Shown: in pieces, positions 1 to 6,564 of the stretch
How positions within the stretch are numbered: the stretch's first letter is position 1
How the letters are laid out: every line of letters begins with the position of its first letter
Source of the DNA: Bacteroidales bacterium
GTDB taxonomy: Bacteria > Bacteroidota > Bacteroidia > Bacteroidales > Muribaculaceae
Direction: 5' to 3'
NCBI GenBank assembly: GCA_900752535.1
Contig: CAADVV010000069.1
Location: forward strand, 1-14,933
Length of the DNA stretch: 14,933 nucleotides
Position numbers and translations under genes: made by a program
Notes under the pieces: model-generated
What the model was told of the DNA's origin: nothing
What the model saw: the letters and a program-made list of their open reading frames with translations, nothing else
The model's database searches: none

Positions 1-277
1 AGAGAGGGCTTTGAGCCGTCTGCGCACATTCATATATGACAAGGAGCATCAGAAATATGTTGACGACATAGCTTCGCGGCGCAAAACACTCGTATCGACG
101 GGCGACCGCTCGGCCAAAATCCGAACATACAACTATCCTCAGGGACGCATAACCGACCACCGAATCAACTATACGATCTATAACCTTCAGGCGTTTGTCG
201 ACGGCGACATTCAGGATGTCATCGACCATCTCATCGTCGCCGAGAATGCCGAAAAGCTTAAAGCAGCAGAATTATAA
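1..277 (+). CDS. prfA: Peptide chain release factor 1, C-terminal part (5' truncated by window edge)
   Basis: This is the last 91 codons of release factor 1, read in frame from base 2 to the TAA at 275-277. RF1 recognises UAA and UAG stop codons on the ribosome and triggers peptide release. The diagnostic stretch STGDRSAKIRTYNYPQGR, followed by ITDHRINYT, matches the conserved region after the GGQ domain of RF1/RF2 proteins; the RTYN-PQGR-TDHR pattern fits RF1. The GGQ loop and the PxT anticodon-like motif lie upstream and cannot be checked. A TTG at 11 could be read as a start, but in-frame family similarity begins before it (ERAL at bases 2-13), so the gene is cut by the window edge. The pyrF start follows one base after the stop, so the two genes are probably co-transcribed. 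Confidence 0.95.
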   Translation, partial: ERALSRLRTFIYDKEHQKYVDDIASRRKTLVSTGDRSAKIRTYNYPQGRITDHRINYTIYNLQAFVDGDIQDVIDHLIVAENAEKLKAAEL

Positions 278-278
278 T

Positions 279-1121
279 ATGAACAGACAGCAACTGATTG
301 ACAACATCCGCGCTAAAGAGTCGTTCCTCTGTGTCGGCCTCGACACCGACATCCGCAAGATTCCGCATCATCTCATCGAGACGAGTGAAGACCCGATTTT
401 TGAGTTCAATAAGGCTATAATCGACGCCACAGCGCCTTATTGCGTGGCCTATAAGCCGAATGTAGCCTTTTATGAAAGCCTCGGCGCCAAAGGTATTATG
501 GCTCTTGAAAACTCCGTGGCATATCTTCGTCGCAATTATCCCGACCAGCTTGTCATTGCCGACGCTAAACGAGGCGATATCGGCAATACGGCGTCGCTCT
601 ATGCTCGCGCATTCTTTGAGAATATGGGCGTCGACGCTCTGACGGTGGCTCCGTATATGGGGTCTGACAGCGTCAAGCCTTTCCTGGGCTATGATGGCAA
701 ATGGGTGATACTCCTGGCCCTGACGTCAAATCCCGGAGCCGAAGATTTCCAATATTTCAAAGACTGTGAAGGTGTGCGTCTGTTCGAGAAGGTCATGACC
801 ACGGCCATGACGTGGGATGCTAAGCCGCTTGAGACCATCATGTTTGTTGTCGGCGCCACACGCGGCGAGATGTTCAGAGACATACGCCGTGTCTCTCCGC
901 GCTCGTTCCTGCTTGTGCCGGGCGTTGGCGCCCAGGGAGGCAGTCTTTCAGACGTTGCACGCTACGGCATGATTGAGGGAGAGTGCGGTCTGCTTGTCAA
1001 CTCTTCGCGCGGCATAATCTATGCATCGCAGGGCGAGGACTTCGCCGAGGCTGCCGCACGCGAAGCCGCCAAACTGCGCGGACAGATGTCCGAGCTCCTG
1101 CGTGAGCATAAAGTTATCTGA
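279..1121 (+). CDS. pyrF: Orotidine 5'-phosphate decarboxylase
   Basis: A 280-residue cytosolic enzyme that decarboxylates OMP to UMP, the last step of de novo pyrimidine synthesis. The length and sequence fit the longer (type 2) bacterial PyrF group. Visible motifs are FLCVGLDTD (residues 16-24), the catalytic DAKRGDIGNTA (95-105, with Lys97 and the flanking Asp residues of the DxKxxD signature), the VAPYMGSD loop (123-130), PGVGAQGG (214-221) and the phosphate-binding NSSRG (241-245). The same frame opens further upstream, at 195, but that stretch lies inside prfA and shows no family similarity. The ATG at 279, one base after the prfA stop, gives the expected N-terminus. There is no clear Shine-Dalgarno, which is usual in Bacteroidetes. 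The 3' end lies 7 bases from a convergent gene. Confidence 0.96.
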   Translation: MNRQQLIDNIRAKESFLCVGLDTDIRKIPHHLIETSEDPIFEFNKAIIDATAPYCVAYKPNVAFYESLGAKGIMALENSVAYLRRNYPDQLVIADAKRGDIGNTASLYARAFFENMGVDALTVAPYMGSDSVKPFLGYDGKWVILLALTSNPGAEDFQYFKDCEGVRLFEKVMTTAMTWDAKPLETIMFVVGATRGEMFRDIRRVSPRSFLLVPGVGAQGGSLSDVARYGMIEGECGLLVNSSRGIIYASQGEDFAEAAAREAAKLRGQMSELLREHKVI

Positions 1122-1128
1122 AGCACGC

Positions 1129-1545
1129 TCAGAGCCTGAAGCCGATGGGGAGCACACAATAGACCGCTACGGTCTCGTTGCCCCGTCGGCCGGCGCTCCA
1201 GCGCGGCATGGCACTGATAATTCTGAGGGCCTCGCGGTCAAGCGATGCTTCGACACCTCGAACGATGCTGACATGTGTCAGCTCGCCTTCGGGCGTCACG
1301 ACAAAGCCGCAAAGCACACGCCCGTGTATCCCTTCGGCTCGGGCCGACTCGGGATATGACAAAGTGCGGTTGATATAGGCAAGCATTGCACGGTCGCCTC
1401 CCGGAAATTCCGGCCGGACATCGACGGCGGTGGCGTCATAGACGGTCATCTGCTGTGCCGCAGTGTCGCGACGCCTTGCGTCAGCGCTAATCGTGAGCAT
1501 GGCTCCGAGAGTAAAAAGAAGAATCGTGGAGAAGAGTTTTGTCAT
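1129..1545 (-). CDS. Small TonB C-terminal-domain protein with N-terminal signal or anchor
   Basis: A 138-residue protein. Residues 4-20 are hydrophobic and end in a possible signal-peptidase site (SADA, 20-23), so it is exported or held by one N-terminal helix. Residues about 46-138 look like a TonB C-terminal domain: PEFPGGDRAMLAYI (45-58), YPESARAEGIHGRV (64-77), FVVTPEGELTHVSIVRG (81-97), LDREALRIISAMPRW (102-116) and a GRRGNETVAV strand. In full TonB proteins this domain contacts the TonB box of outer-membrane receptors. The usual proline-rich periplasmic spacer is missing: only about 25 residues separate the signal region from the domain. It is therefore unlikely to work as a normal energy transducer and may be a periplasmic accessory protein. 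It converges on pyrF and diverges from porQ. A good Bacteroidetes-type promoter lies just upstream. The domain call is confident; the role is unknown. Confidence 0.85.
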   Translation of the reverse strand: MTKLFSTILLFTLGAMLTISADARRRDTAAQQMTVYDATAVDVRPEFPGGDRAMLAYINRTLSYPESARAEGIHGRVLCGFVVTPEGELTHVSIVRGVEASLDREALRIISAMPRWSAGRRGNETVAVYCVLPIGFRL

Positions 1546-1571
1546 TAGCTATATGGATGATTTGGTAACGG

Positions 1572-1602
1572 CAAAAATAGCCCTTGCCCGCTTTTCCGGC
1601 AA
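1572..1602 (-). promoter_or_regulatory. Predicted Bacteroidetes-type promoter of the TonB-domain gene
   Basis: On the - strand, TATTTTTG (1579 down to 1572) matches the TAnnTTTG -7 element exactly. A TTG (1602-1600) lies 20 bases upstream, in the range of the -33 TTTG element of the primary Bacteroidetes sigma factor. The element sits about 27 bases before the start codon at 1545. The spacer carries a 6-bp inverted repeat (CTTGCC at 1583-1588, GGCAAG at 1598-1603), a possible but weak operator. Confidence 0.6.
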
Positions 1603-1716
1603 GCTTTTTCAGAAAACTTAACAGCAGTGTCATAAAGTTTAAGACTGCACGCTCCAATTGTGAAAATCTCTTTAGAACTATAATATAGGACGGTGAGACG
1701 ACGTTTATTGAGTGTG

Positions 1717-2751
1717 ATGAAGCACAAAACACTTCTTAATGCGGCTGCGGCTGTTGTGACCCTGTTCATGACGGCGGCTCCGGCGTTGCGGGCTGCCGAC
1801 AGCTCGCCGGCCTACAATTTTCTGAACGTACCCTCGTCAATCACCTCATATGGTTTCGGAGGCCTGAATATCACCAACGTTGATGACGACGTCAACAACA
1901 TTGATATGAACCCGGCTCTGCTCGGACCGGAGATGTCAAAGATGATTGGCATAAACTATATGCGCTATTTCGGAGGCTCGAACTTCGCCGGCGTAAAGTT
2001 TTCCAACGGAGTCAACGAGCACAGCGCATGGGGCGTCGGTGTGCAGTATTTCGGCTACGGATCGATGAAATATGCCGACGTCGGCGGTAACGTGACCGGC
2101 GAGTTCTCGCCTAAGGATTTGGCCGTCTCGGCCTACTACAGTCACGACATTCGCGGCAACTGGCGCGGCGGTGTCGCTCTGAAAGTGCTCTACAGCGCCT
2201 ATGACGAATATTCGGCTTTTGCACTGGCCACAGACCTCGGCATCAACTACTTCGACCCCGACCGCGACCTTTCGTTCTCGTTTGTCGTTGCTAACCTCGG
2301 CGGTCAGATAAAACGGTTCACCGACTCATATGACCGTCTGCCGTTTGACCTCAGACTCGGCTGGGCCAAGAGTTTCGGCTCGTTGCCCATACGCTTCTCG
2401 GTGACGGCCTGGAACCTGACGAAGTGGAAACTTCCATATTATGAGAGCGGCGACGGGTCTGAGAGCGGCGAACCCGAGCTCAAGGATTCGTTCAGCTCAA
2501 ACCTTTTCAGACATCTCATTTTCGGAGCCGAATATGTCGGGAGCGAGAACTTCCGCATAGGCCTCGGATATAATTACAAGACACGTACCGACATGTCGAC
2601 CTACAGCCGCAGCTTCCTGTCCGGCTTCTCGCTCGGCGCCTCCATACGTGTCAAAATGTTCGGCATCGGCATCGCCTTTGCCCAGCCTCACAAAGGGGCA
2701 ACCACCTTCATGTTCAACTTGTCGACCTCAATCAATGACTTCATCAGATAA
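1717..2751 (+). CDS. porQ: Type IX secretion system protein PorQ-like outer-membrane protein
   Basis: A 344-residue predicted outer-membrane beta-barrel of the PorV/PorQ (FadL-like) type. In species with a type IX secretion system, PorQ helps hold the cell-surface attachment complex. The sequence shows a signal peptide (residues 1-26, hydrophobic core then ALRA, cleavage before ADSS), the family N-terminal signature YNFLNVPSSITSYGFGG (33-49), NPALLG (65-70), and alternating aromatic beta strands down to a strand-like C-terminus. The frame is open from a GTG at 1693, but the ATG at 1717 gives a clean signal peptide and is preferred. The 3' end overlaps the cmk start by 17 bases. A porQ-cmk-ispH order is, as I recall, seen in other Bacteroidetes, which supports the name. 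No exact TAnnTTTG element is visible in the 1546-1716 gap for this strand. Whether it serves a working T9SS here is not shown. Confidence 0.82.
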   Translation: MKHKTLLNAAAAVVTLFMTAAPALRAADSSPAYNFLNVPSSITSYGFGGLNITNVDDDVNNIDMNPALLGPEMSKMIGINYMRYFGGSNFAGVKFSNGVNEHSAWGVGVQYFGYGSMKYADVGGNVTGEFSPKDLAVSAYYSHDIRGNWRGGVALKVLYSAYDEYSAFALATDLGINYFDPDRDLSFSFVVANLGGQIKRFTDSYDRLPFDLRLGWAKSFGSLPIRFSVTAWNLTKWKLPYYESGDGSESGEPELKDSFSSNLFRHLIFGAEYVGSENFRIGLGYNYKTRTDMSTYSRSFLSGFSLGASIRVKMFGIGIAFAQPHKGATTFMFNLSTSINDFIR

Positions 2752-3451
2752 GAAAATCACTGTTGCCGTCGACGGCTACTCGTCGTCGGGCAAGAGCACG
2801 ATGGCGCGCCGTCTGGCCGCAGCCGTCGGTTACAGATATATTGACTCGGGCGCTATGTATCGCGCCGTGACTCTCAAGGCTATGCGCGCGGGTCTCATCG
2901 CTCCTGACGGCACTGTCGACGAACCCGGCCTTCTGACTTTGCTCCCGTCTACAAAAATTGACTTTGCGGTTGGTGATGACGGCCGTCAGGCCACACTGCT
3001 CGACGGCGAGAATGTTGAGAAAGAGATTCGTTCCATGGCTGTCAGCTCTAACGTCTCGGCAGTCTCGGCCATCCCTGAGGTAAGACACGCTCTTACGGCC
3101 ATGCAACGCGACCTCGGACGCTCAAAGGGCATAGTCATGGACGGACGCGACATAGGTACGACCGTATTTCCTGATGCCGAGCTGAAAGTTTTTGTCGATG
3201 CTTCGCCCGAAACCCGCGCCAGACGCCGTCTGCTTGAACTTCAGGGCAAGGGAGACAACTCGGTCAGCTATGAAGAGGTGCTGGCTAATATCACAGCCCG
3301 CGACCACCTTGACCGCACACGCAAGGAGAGTCCTTTGAGATGCGCTTCTGACGCCGTCAGATTTGACAATTCAGGGATGACGCTCGCCGAGCAGGATGAT
3401 CTGATGCTTAAACTTTTCAACGACGCAGTTAAACGTCAGGAAGCTGAGTGA
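2735..3451 (+). CDS. cmk: Cytidylate (CMP/dCMP) kinase
   Basis: A 238-residue cytosolic enzyme that uses ATP to phosphorylate CMP and dCMP. Motifs in order: P-loop GYSSSGKS (residues 14-21), the nucleotide-binding YIDSGAMYRA (35-44), the CMP-specific region around residues 60-120, MDGRDIGTTVFPDAELK (135-151), the arginine-rich lid RARRR (161-165) and RDHLDRTRKESPL (189-201). All are typical of the bacterial Cmk family. The open frame extends upstream to 2648, but that segment lies inside porQ and has no family similarity. The ATG at 2735, 17 bases before the porQ stop, puts the beta strand preceding the P-loop where expected. The ispH start is 4 bases downstream, so translation of the three genes is probably coupled. 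Confidence 0.95.
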   Translation: MTSSDKKITVAVDGYSSSGKSTMARRLAAAVGYRYIDSGAMYRAVTLKAMRAGLIAPDGTVDEPGLLTLLPSTKIDFAVGDDGRQATLLDGENVEKEIRSMAVSSNVSAVSAIPEVRHALTAMQRDLGRSKGIVMDGRDIGTTVFPDAELKVFVDASPETRARRRLLELQGKGDNSVSYEEVLANITARDHLDRTRKESPLRCASDAVRFDNSGMTLAEQDDLMLKLFNDAVKRQEAE

Positions 3452-3455
3452 GGAC

Positions 3456-4331
3456 ATGAAACGGCCTGAAATTGAGATTGATGACCACAGCGGTTTCTGT
3501 CACGGGGTGGTCAGCGCCATAAACAAGGCTGAGGATGAGCTCGGGCGCTCGGGACATCTCTATTGTCTCGGCGACATTGTCCATAACAGCGATGAGGTGG
3601 AGCGCCTCGAGCGCAAGGGACTTCTGACAATCACTCATGAGGATCTTGAAGGACTTGACGGATGCAAGGTTCTTCTGCGTGCCCATGGCGAACCGCCGTC
3701 GACCTATCAGACCGCTGTCAGACGCCATATCGAGATTGTCGACGCCACCTGCCCCGTCGTCCTCAAACTCCAGCAGCGCATAAAAGCAACGTATGTGTCG
3801 GCTCCTGAGTCGACACAGATTGTCATCTACGGAAAGAAAGGACATGCCGAGGTCAACGGTCTTGTGGGACAGACCGAGGGACGCGCCATCGTTGTCGAGA
3901 GCCTTGAAGCGCTTGACGCAATCGACTTCGGGCGTGACATAGAGCTCTATTCCCAGACAACCATGCCGCTTGAGGGTTTCCGGGCCATCATCGACGAGAT
4001 TGAACGACGCCGCGACAAAAGCTGCTCGTTCAATTATTATGACACAATCTGCCGTCAGGTTGCCAATCGCGTTGACCATCTGCGCGACTTTGCCGCATCC
4101 CATTCAGCGGTGCTGTTTGTCTCCGGAGCAAAAAGCTCAAACGGCCGTGTGCTTTATGCAAAATGCCGCGAGGTCAATCCGTCCACCTATCTTGTCTCGA
4201 ACGCCTCGGAGGTCAATCCCGACTGGCTCGAGGGAGTAGACTCCGTGGGCATATGCGGCGCCACATCCACGCCGCGCTGGCTCATGGAGGAGGTGCGTGA
4301 CCGTCTAAATCAACTTATAGACCAGCGATGA
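3456..4331 (+). CDS. ispH: 4-hydroxy-3-methylbut-2-enyl diphosphate reductase
   Basis: A 291-residue iron-sulfur enzyme that catalyses the last step of the MEP pathway, reducing HMBPP to IPP and DMAPP. The three cluster cysteines are present: Cys15 (GFCHGV), Cys99 (DATCPVV) and Cys199 (DTICRQVANR), matching E. coli Cys12, Cys96 and Cys197. Other active-site residues are visible: His43 (VHN), His77 (AHG), His130 and Glu132 (GKKGHAEVNG), Thr168-169 (SQTT), the SSNG motif (227-230) and ATSTP (269-273). The length is normal and there is no S1-domain fusion as seen in some bacteria. The start lies 4 bases after the cmk stop, with GAGTGAGGAC just before the ATG as a weak ribosome site. The stop overlaps the next gene in ATGA. 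Confidence 0.96.
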   Translation: MKRPEIEIDDHSGFCHGVVSAINKAEDELGRSGHLYCLGDIVHNSDEVERLERKGLLTITHEDLEGLDGCKVLLRAHGEPPSTYQTAVRRHIEIVDATCPVVLKLQQRIKATYVSAPESTQIVIYGKKGHAEVNGLVGQTEGRAIVVESLEALDAIDFGRDIELYSQTTMPLEGFRAIIDEIERRRDKSCSFNYYDTICRQVANRVDHLRDFAASHSAVLFVSGAKSSNGRVLYAKCREVNPSTYLVSNASEVNPDWLEGVDSVGICGATSTPRWLMEEVRDRLNQLIDQR

Positions 4332-4654
4332 AACACTTTGTGAATAAATTTCTCCCTATCCTCGCCGTTGCGTTGTCGCTCATCTCATGCGGTTCGGGCA
4401 ATAAAGAAAAAGCGTCGTCGGCGTCAGAAGAAGCCGGCGACACATATGCCGTGATGGGCCGCGAACGTGCGGCCGATATGTTTGAGACCTGTGAAGGCGA
4501 TACCACCGAAATCAGCCTGTATCTGCTCGACACCCATGCCTGCATGAATCAGCTCGAGCTTGAGCACGGCGCCGAGGCTGCAGAAAGCTATAGGCACGCT
4601 TTTGAAGACTACGTTAAGGCAGAGGATCCGGCGCTCGCCGCACGGATTTTCTGA
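4328..4654 (+). CDS. Small hypothetical lipoprotein
   Basis: A 108-residue protein that I do not recognise. Residues 1-20 form a signal peptide (basic start, hydrophobic FLPILAVALSLIS) ending in a lipobox LISC, with Cys21 as the predicted lipidated residue. A short Ser/Glu/Lys-rich linker follows (about 22-37). The rest (about 38-108) is acidic and probably helical, with two further cysteines (C55 in ETCEGD and C72 in HACMN) and a terminal EDYVKAEDPALAARIF. The Lys-Glu pair soon after the lipidated Cys might act as a Bacteroidetes surface-export signal, but this is weak. The start overlaps the ispH stop by 4 bases, so it should be co-translated as the last gene of the porQ operon. The stop is one base from that of the convergent lipoprotein gene. 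Confidence 0.75.
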   Translation: MKHFVNKFLPILAVALSLISCGSGNKEKASSASEEAGDTYAVMGRERAADMFETCEGDTTEISLYLLDTHACMNQLELEHGAEAAESYRHAFEDYVKAEDPALAARIF

Positions 4655-4655
4655 G

Positions 4656-5285
4656 TTATCGTTTCTGATATTGCGGCAGCAGCGGCACAGGGAACTTCGA
4701 GAACAATGTCTCGACAGCTTCCGCTATATCTTTTAGGTTGCGGAATGTCCCTTCACCCGGATTGACCACCGTGGCCACTGAAGCCGAATAGAGCGGCAGT
4801 TTCTCAGGTATGTTGACAAAATCCATTGTCAGCACTCCTTCCTTATATATGCCCGTGATGACCTGTGCATTCGAGTAGTAAGCTGACGGCCAGTAGTAGC
4901 TGCGGGGCCACATATACCAGGGCCCGAAACCGTCATAGAACGGACCGGCATAAGGCGGGTAGGGAGGCATCAGCGTCGAGAGCGGCTGAGTGGCAATCTC
5001 GCGCTGTATGGTCAGTCCGAGATTGATGAGCAGCGGTGACGACGGGTCTTCGGTGAAGCCGCGTTCATACATCTGCTCACGTATGGCTGCCGCTATGTTA
5101 TAATATGTCACCATCGACATTGTCGGCGGAAGTTTCACGCTGTCACTCGGTGTAACGATACGAAATGTCTTATATTCGGCAAGGTCGGCGTTATTGTAGA
5201 CCTCGCTGTTGACGAGCGCAAACGGGCTGCAGCCTGTCATGACCAGCGACATGACCGCGCCTAAGAGTAAAAGCAGTTTTTTCAT
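4656..5285 (-). CDS. DUF4136-type lipoprotein with a Tyr/Pro/Trp-rich segment
   Basis: A 209-residue predicted lipoprotein. Residues 1-18 are a signal peptide (MKKLLLLLGAV...) with lipobox MTGC and lipidated Cys19. The remainder fits the DUF4136 family: an N-terminal strand with YKTFRIV (38-44), a helix AAAIREQMYERGFTED (65-80), the PLLINLGLTIQ strand (84-94), then VLTMDFVN (151-158) and a C-terminal region with a helix DIAEAVETLFSKFP (186-199). Between them, residues about 107-137 are very rich in Tyr, Pro, Trp and Gly. The open frame runs upstream to 5567, through the divergent chromate-transporter gene, but only the ATG at 5285 gives a signal peptide. The biochemical role of DUF4136 is unknown; an envelope location is inferred from the lipobox. 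Confidence 0.82.
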   Translation of the reverse strand: MKKLLLLLGAVMSLVMTGCSPFALVNSEVYNNADLAEYKTFRIVTPSDSVKLPPTMSMVTYYNIAAAIREQMYERGFTEDPSSPLLINLGLTIQREIATQPLSTLMPPYPPYAGPFYDGFGPWYMWPRSYYWPSAYYSNAQVITGIYKEGVLTMDFVNIPEKLPLYSASVATVVNPGEGTFRNLKDIAEAVETLFSKFPVPLLPQYQKR

Positions 5286-5357
5286 TGTCTTCTCTGATTT
5301 TTTCTTTTGTATATTTAACATTCCTGAGACCCTGATGGTTTTGTCTCGGCTTATTTG

Positions 5358-5365
5358 TAATTTTG
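5358..5365 (+). promoter_or_regulatory. Predicted -7 element for the chromate-transporter/folC operon
   Basis: TAATTTTG matches TAnnTTTG exactly and is followed by CA, as is common in Bacteroidales promoters. No well-spaced -33 element is seen: the nearest TTTG (5340-5343) leaves only 14 bases. The element ends 5 bases before the GTG at 5371, so the transcript would begin at or near the start codon. Confidence 0.5.
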
Positions 5366-5370
5366 CACCC

Positions 5371-5988
5371 GTGGAAAAACAAGAGAACATATACGGACGT
5401 CTCTTCTGGTCTTTTTTTAAGATTGGGGCGTTCACCTTTGGCGGCGGATGGGCGATGATTTCCATCATCGAGAAGGAAATTGTCGACAAACGCCAGTGGC
5501 TTGGCCGTGAGGATTTTCTTGACCTGTTGGCCGTGGGCCAGTCGCTGCCCGGAATATTGGCTGTCAATATCTCTGCGGCGGTCGGCGACAGACTGCGTCA
5601 GCGCAGCGGAGCGGTCGTGGCCGCTTTAGGCACGATTTTGCCTTCGTTCATGATAATTCTGGCCATCGCGATTTTTCTGACGCCCGACCTCATAAAGAAC
5701 AATGAGACGCTCAATGCCGTCTTTCGCGGCATCCGTCCTGCCGTTGTGGCGCTGATAGTCGCTCCGGTGATTTCGGCCGCCAAATCGGCTCACATCGGCT
5801 GGAAGACTATCGCTATTCCGGTCTGCGTGGCTCTTTTGATATGGTCGAGACTACCTGTGGTCTCCAATCCCATAATCTACATAGTTCTTGGCGGCGTCGG
5901 CGGCTACTTCTGGTTCTCGCGTCACCTGAAACGCCTGCACGCCGTGGAGCGTCAGACGAAAACCGATGATGAAAAAATGCTGAAATGA
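5371..5988 (+). CDS. Chromate transporter family protein, first half-size subunit
   Basis: A 205-residue multi-helix inner-membrane protein of the short-chain CHR family. Members work as pairs of half-size proteins, and some export chromate; the substrate here is not known. Family marks are FFKIGAFTFGGGWAM (residues 15-29), GQSLPGILAVN (56-66), PSFMIIL (91-97) and FRGIRPAVVALI (118-129), with hydrophobic segments around 84-103, 122-138, 146-158 and 166-180. The N-terminus is uncertain. The frame is open from 5209, but the upstream part lies in the divergent lipoprotein gene. I chose the GTG at 5371 because it puts the first conserved helix near the N-terminus and because an exact TAnnTTTG lies just upstream; an ATG at 5335 is the alternative. 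The partner subunit overlaps in ATGA. Confidence 0.85.
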   Translation: MEKQENIYGRLFWSFFKIGAFTFGGGWAMISIIEKEIVDKRQWLGREDFLDLLAVGQSLPGILAVNISAAVGDRLRQRSGAVVAALGTILPSFMIILAIAIFLTPDLIKNNETLNAVFRGIRPAVVALIVAPVISAAKSAHIGWKTIAIPVCVALLIWSRLPVVSNPIIYIVLGGVGGYFWFSRHLKRLHAVERQTKTDDEKMLK

Positions 5989-6554
5989 TTTACCTCAAAT
6001 TAATCTGGAGCTATCTGAAGATAGGTCTGTTCGGGTTTGGCGGCGGATATGCCATGCTGGCCCTGATTGAGCGCGAAATCGTAGGTCCGGGATGGATTAC
6101 GGAGCAGATGTTCACCGACATAGTGGCCATCTCCCAGATGACGCCCGGTCCTATAGGCATCAACTCGGCTACGTATATCGGCTATGTTGCTCCCGGAGTC
6201 TCGTCGCCCGCGCTTTCCTCGCCGCTGTGGGGAATACTCGGCTCCCTGATATGCACCCTGACAGTCGTGATACCCTCGTTCATGCTTGTGCTCTACACGT
6301 CTCATCTGATACAGAGACACCGCGACTCAACGATTGTGCAGGGCATGTTTGCCGGCATCCGCCCCGTCTGTGTCGGTCTGATTGCGTCAGCCGCCCTGCT
6401 GCTGATGAACTCCAACAACTTCGGGTCTACGACCTATGACGTCCTAACCGGCATAGCCATCTGTCTGTCGGCTTTCGTGCTGGTATATTTCGCCAAACTC
6501 CATCCTATACTTGTTATCTGTCTGGCAGGTATGGCCGGATTTATCATTTATTGA
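5985..6554 (+). CDS. Chromate transporter family protein, second half-size subunit
   Basis: A 189-residue membrane protein homologous to the preceding gene product and probably its partner. It repeats the CHR signature: YLKIGLFGFGGGYAM (residues 10-24), ISQMTPGPIGINSATYIGY (49-67, with the classic PGP motif that reads PGI in the first subunit), IPSFMLVL (96-103) and FAGIRPVCVGLI (122-133). Helices are likely at about 84-106, 123-140, 151-169 and 172-188. The start ATG overlaps the previous stop by 4 bases, which suggests translational coupling and equal amounts of both halves, as expected for a heterodimeric short-chain CHR pair. The folC start follows 10 bases after the stop. The family is certain; chromate as the natural substrate is not. 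Confidence 0.9.
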   Translation: MIYLKLIWSYLKIGLFGFGGGYAMLALIEREIVGPGWITEQMFTDIVAISQMTPGPIGINSATYIGYVAPGVSSPALSSPLWGILGSLICTLTVVIPSFMLVLYTSHLIQRHRDSTIVQGMFAGIRPVCVGLIASAALLLMNSNNFGSTTYDVLTGIAICLSAFVLVYFAKLHPILVICLAGMAGFIIY

Positions 6555-6564
6555 ATCATCATTT

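Noticed and set aside
1693..1716. GTG at 1693 as the porQ start
   Set aside because: It adds eight residues before a signal peptide that is already complete from the ATG at 1717.
1546..1716. Small RNA, tRNA or riboswitch in the longest gene-free stretch
   Set aside because: I found no clover-leaf, no known riboswitch core and no terminator. Only the - strand promoter and a short inverted repeat could be supported.
3429..4103. 224-codon - strand open frame opposite cmk/ispH
   Set aside because: ispH is certain on the other strand, with all catalytic residues; this frame shows no family similarity or signal peptide.
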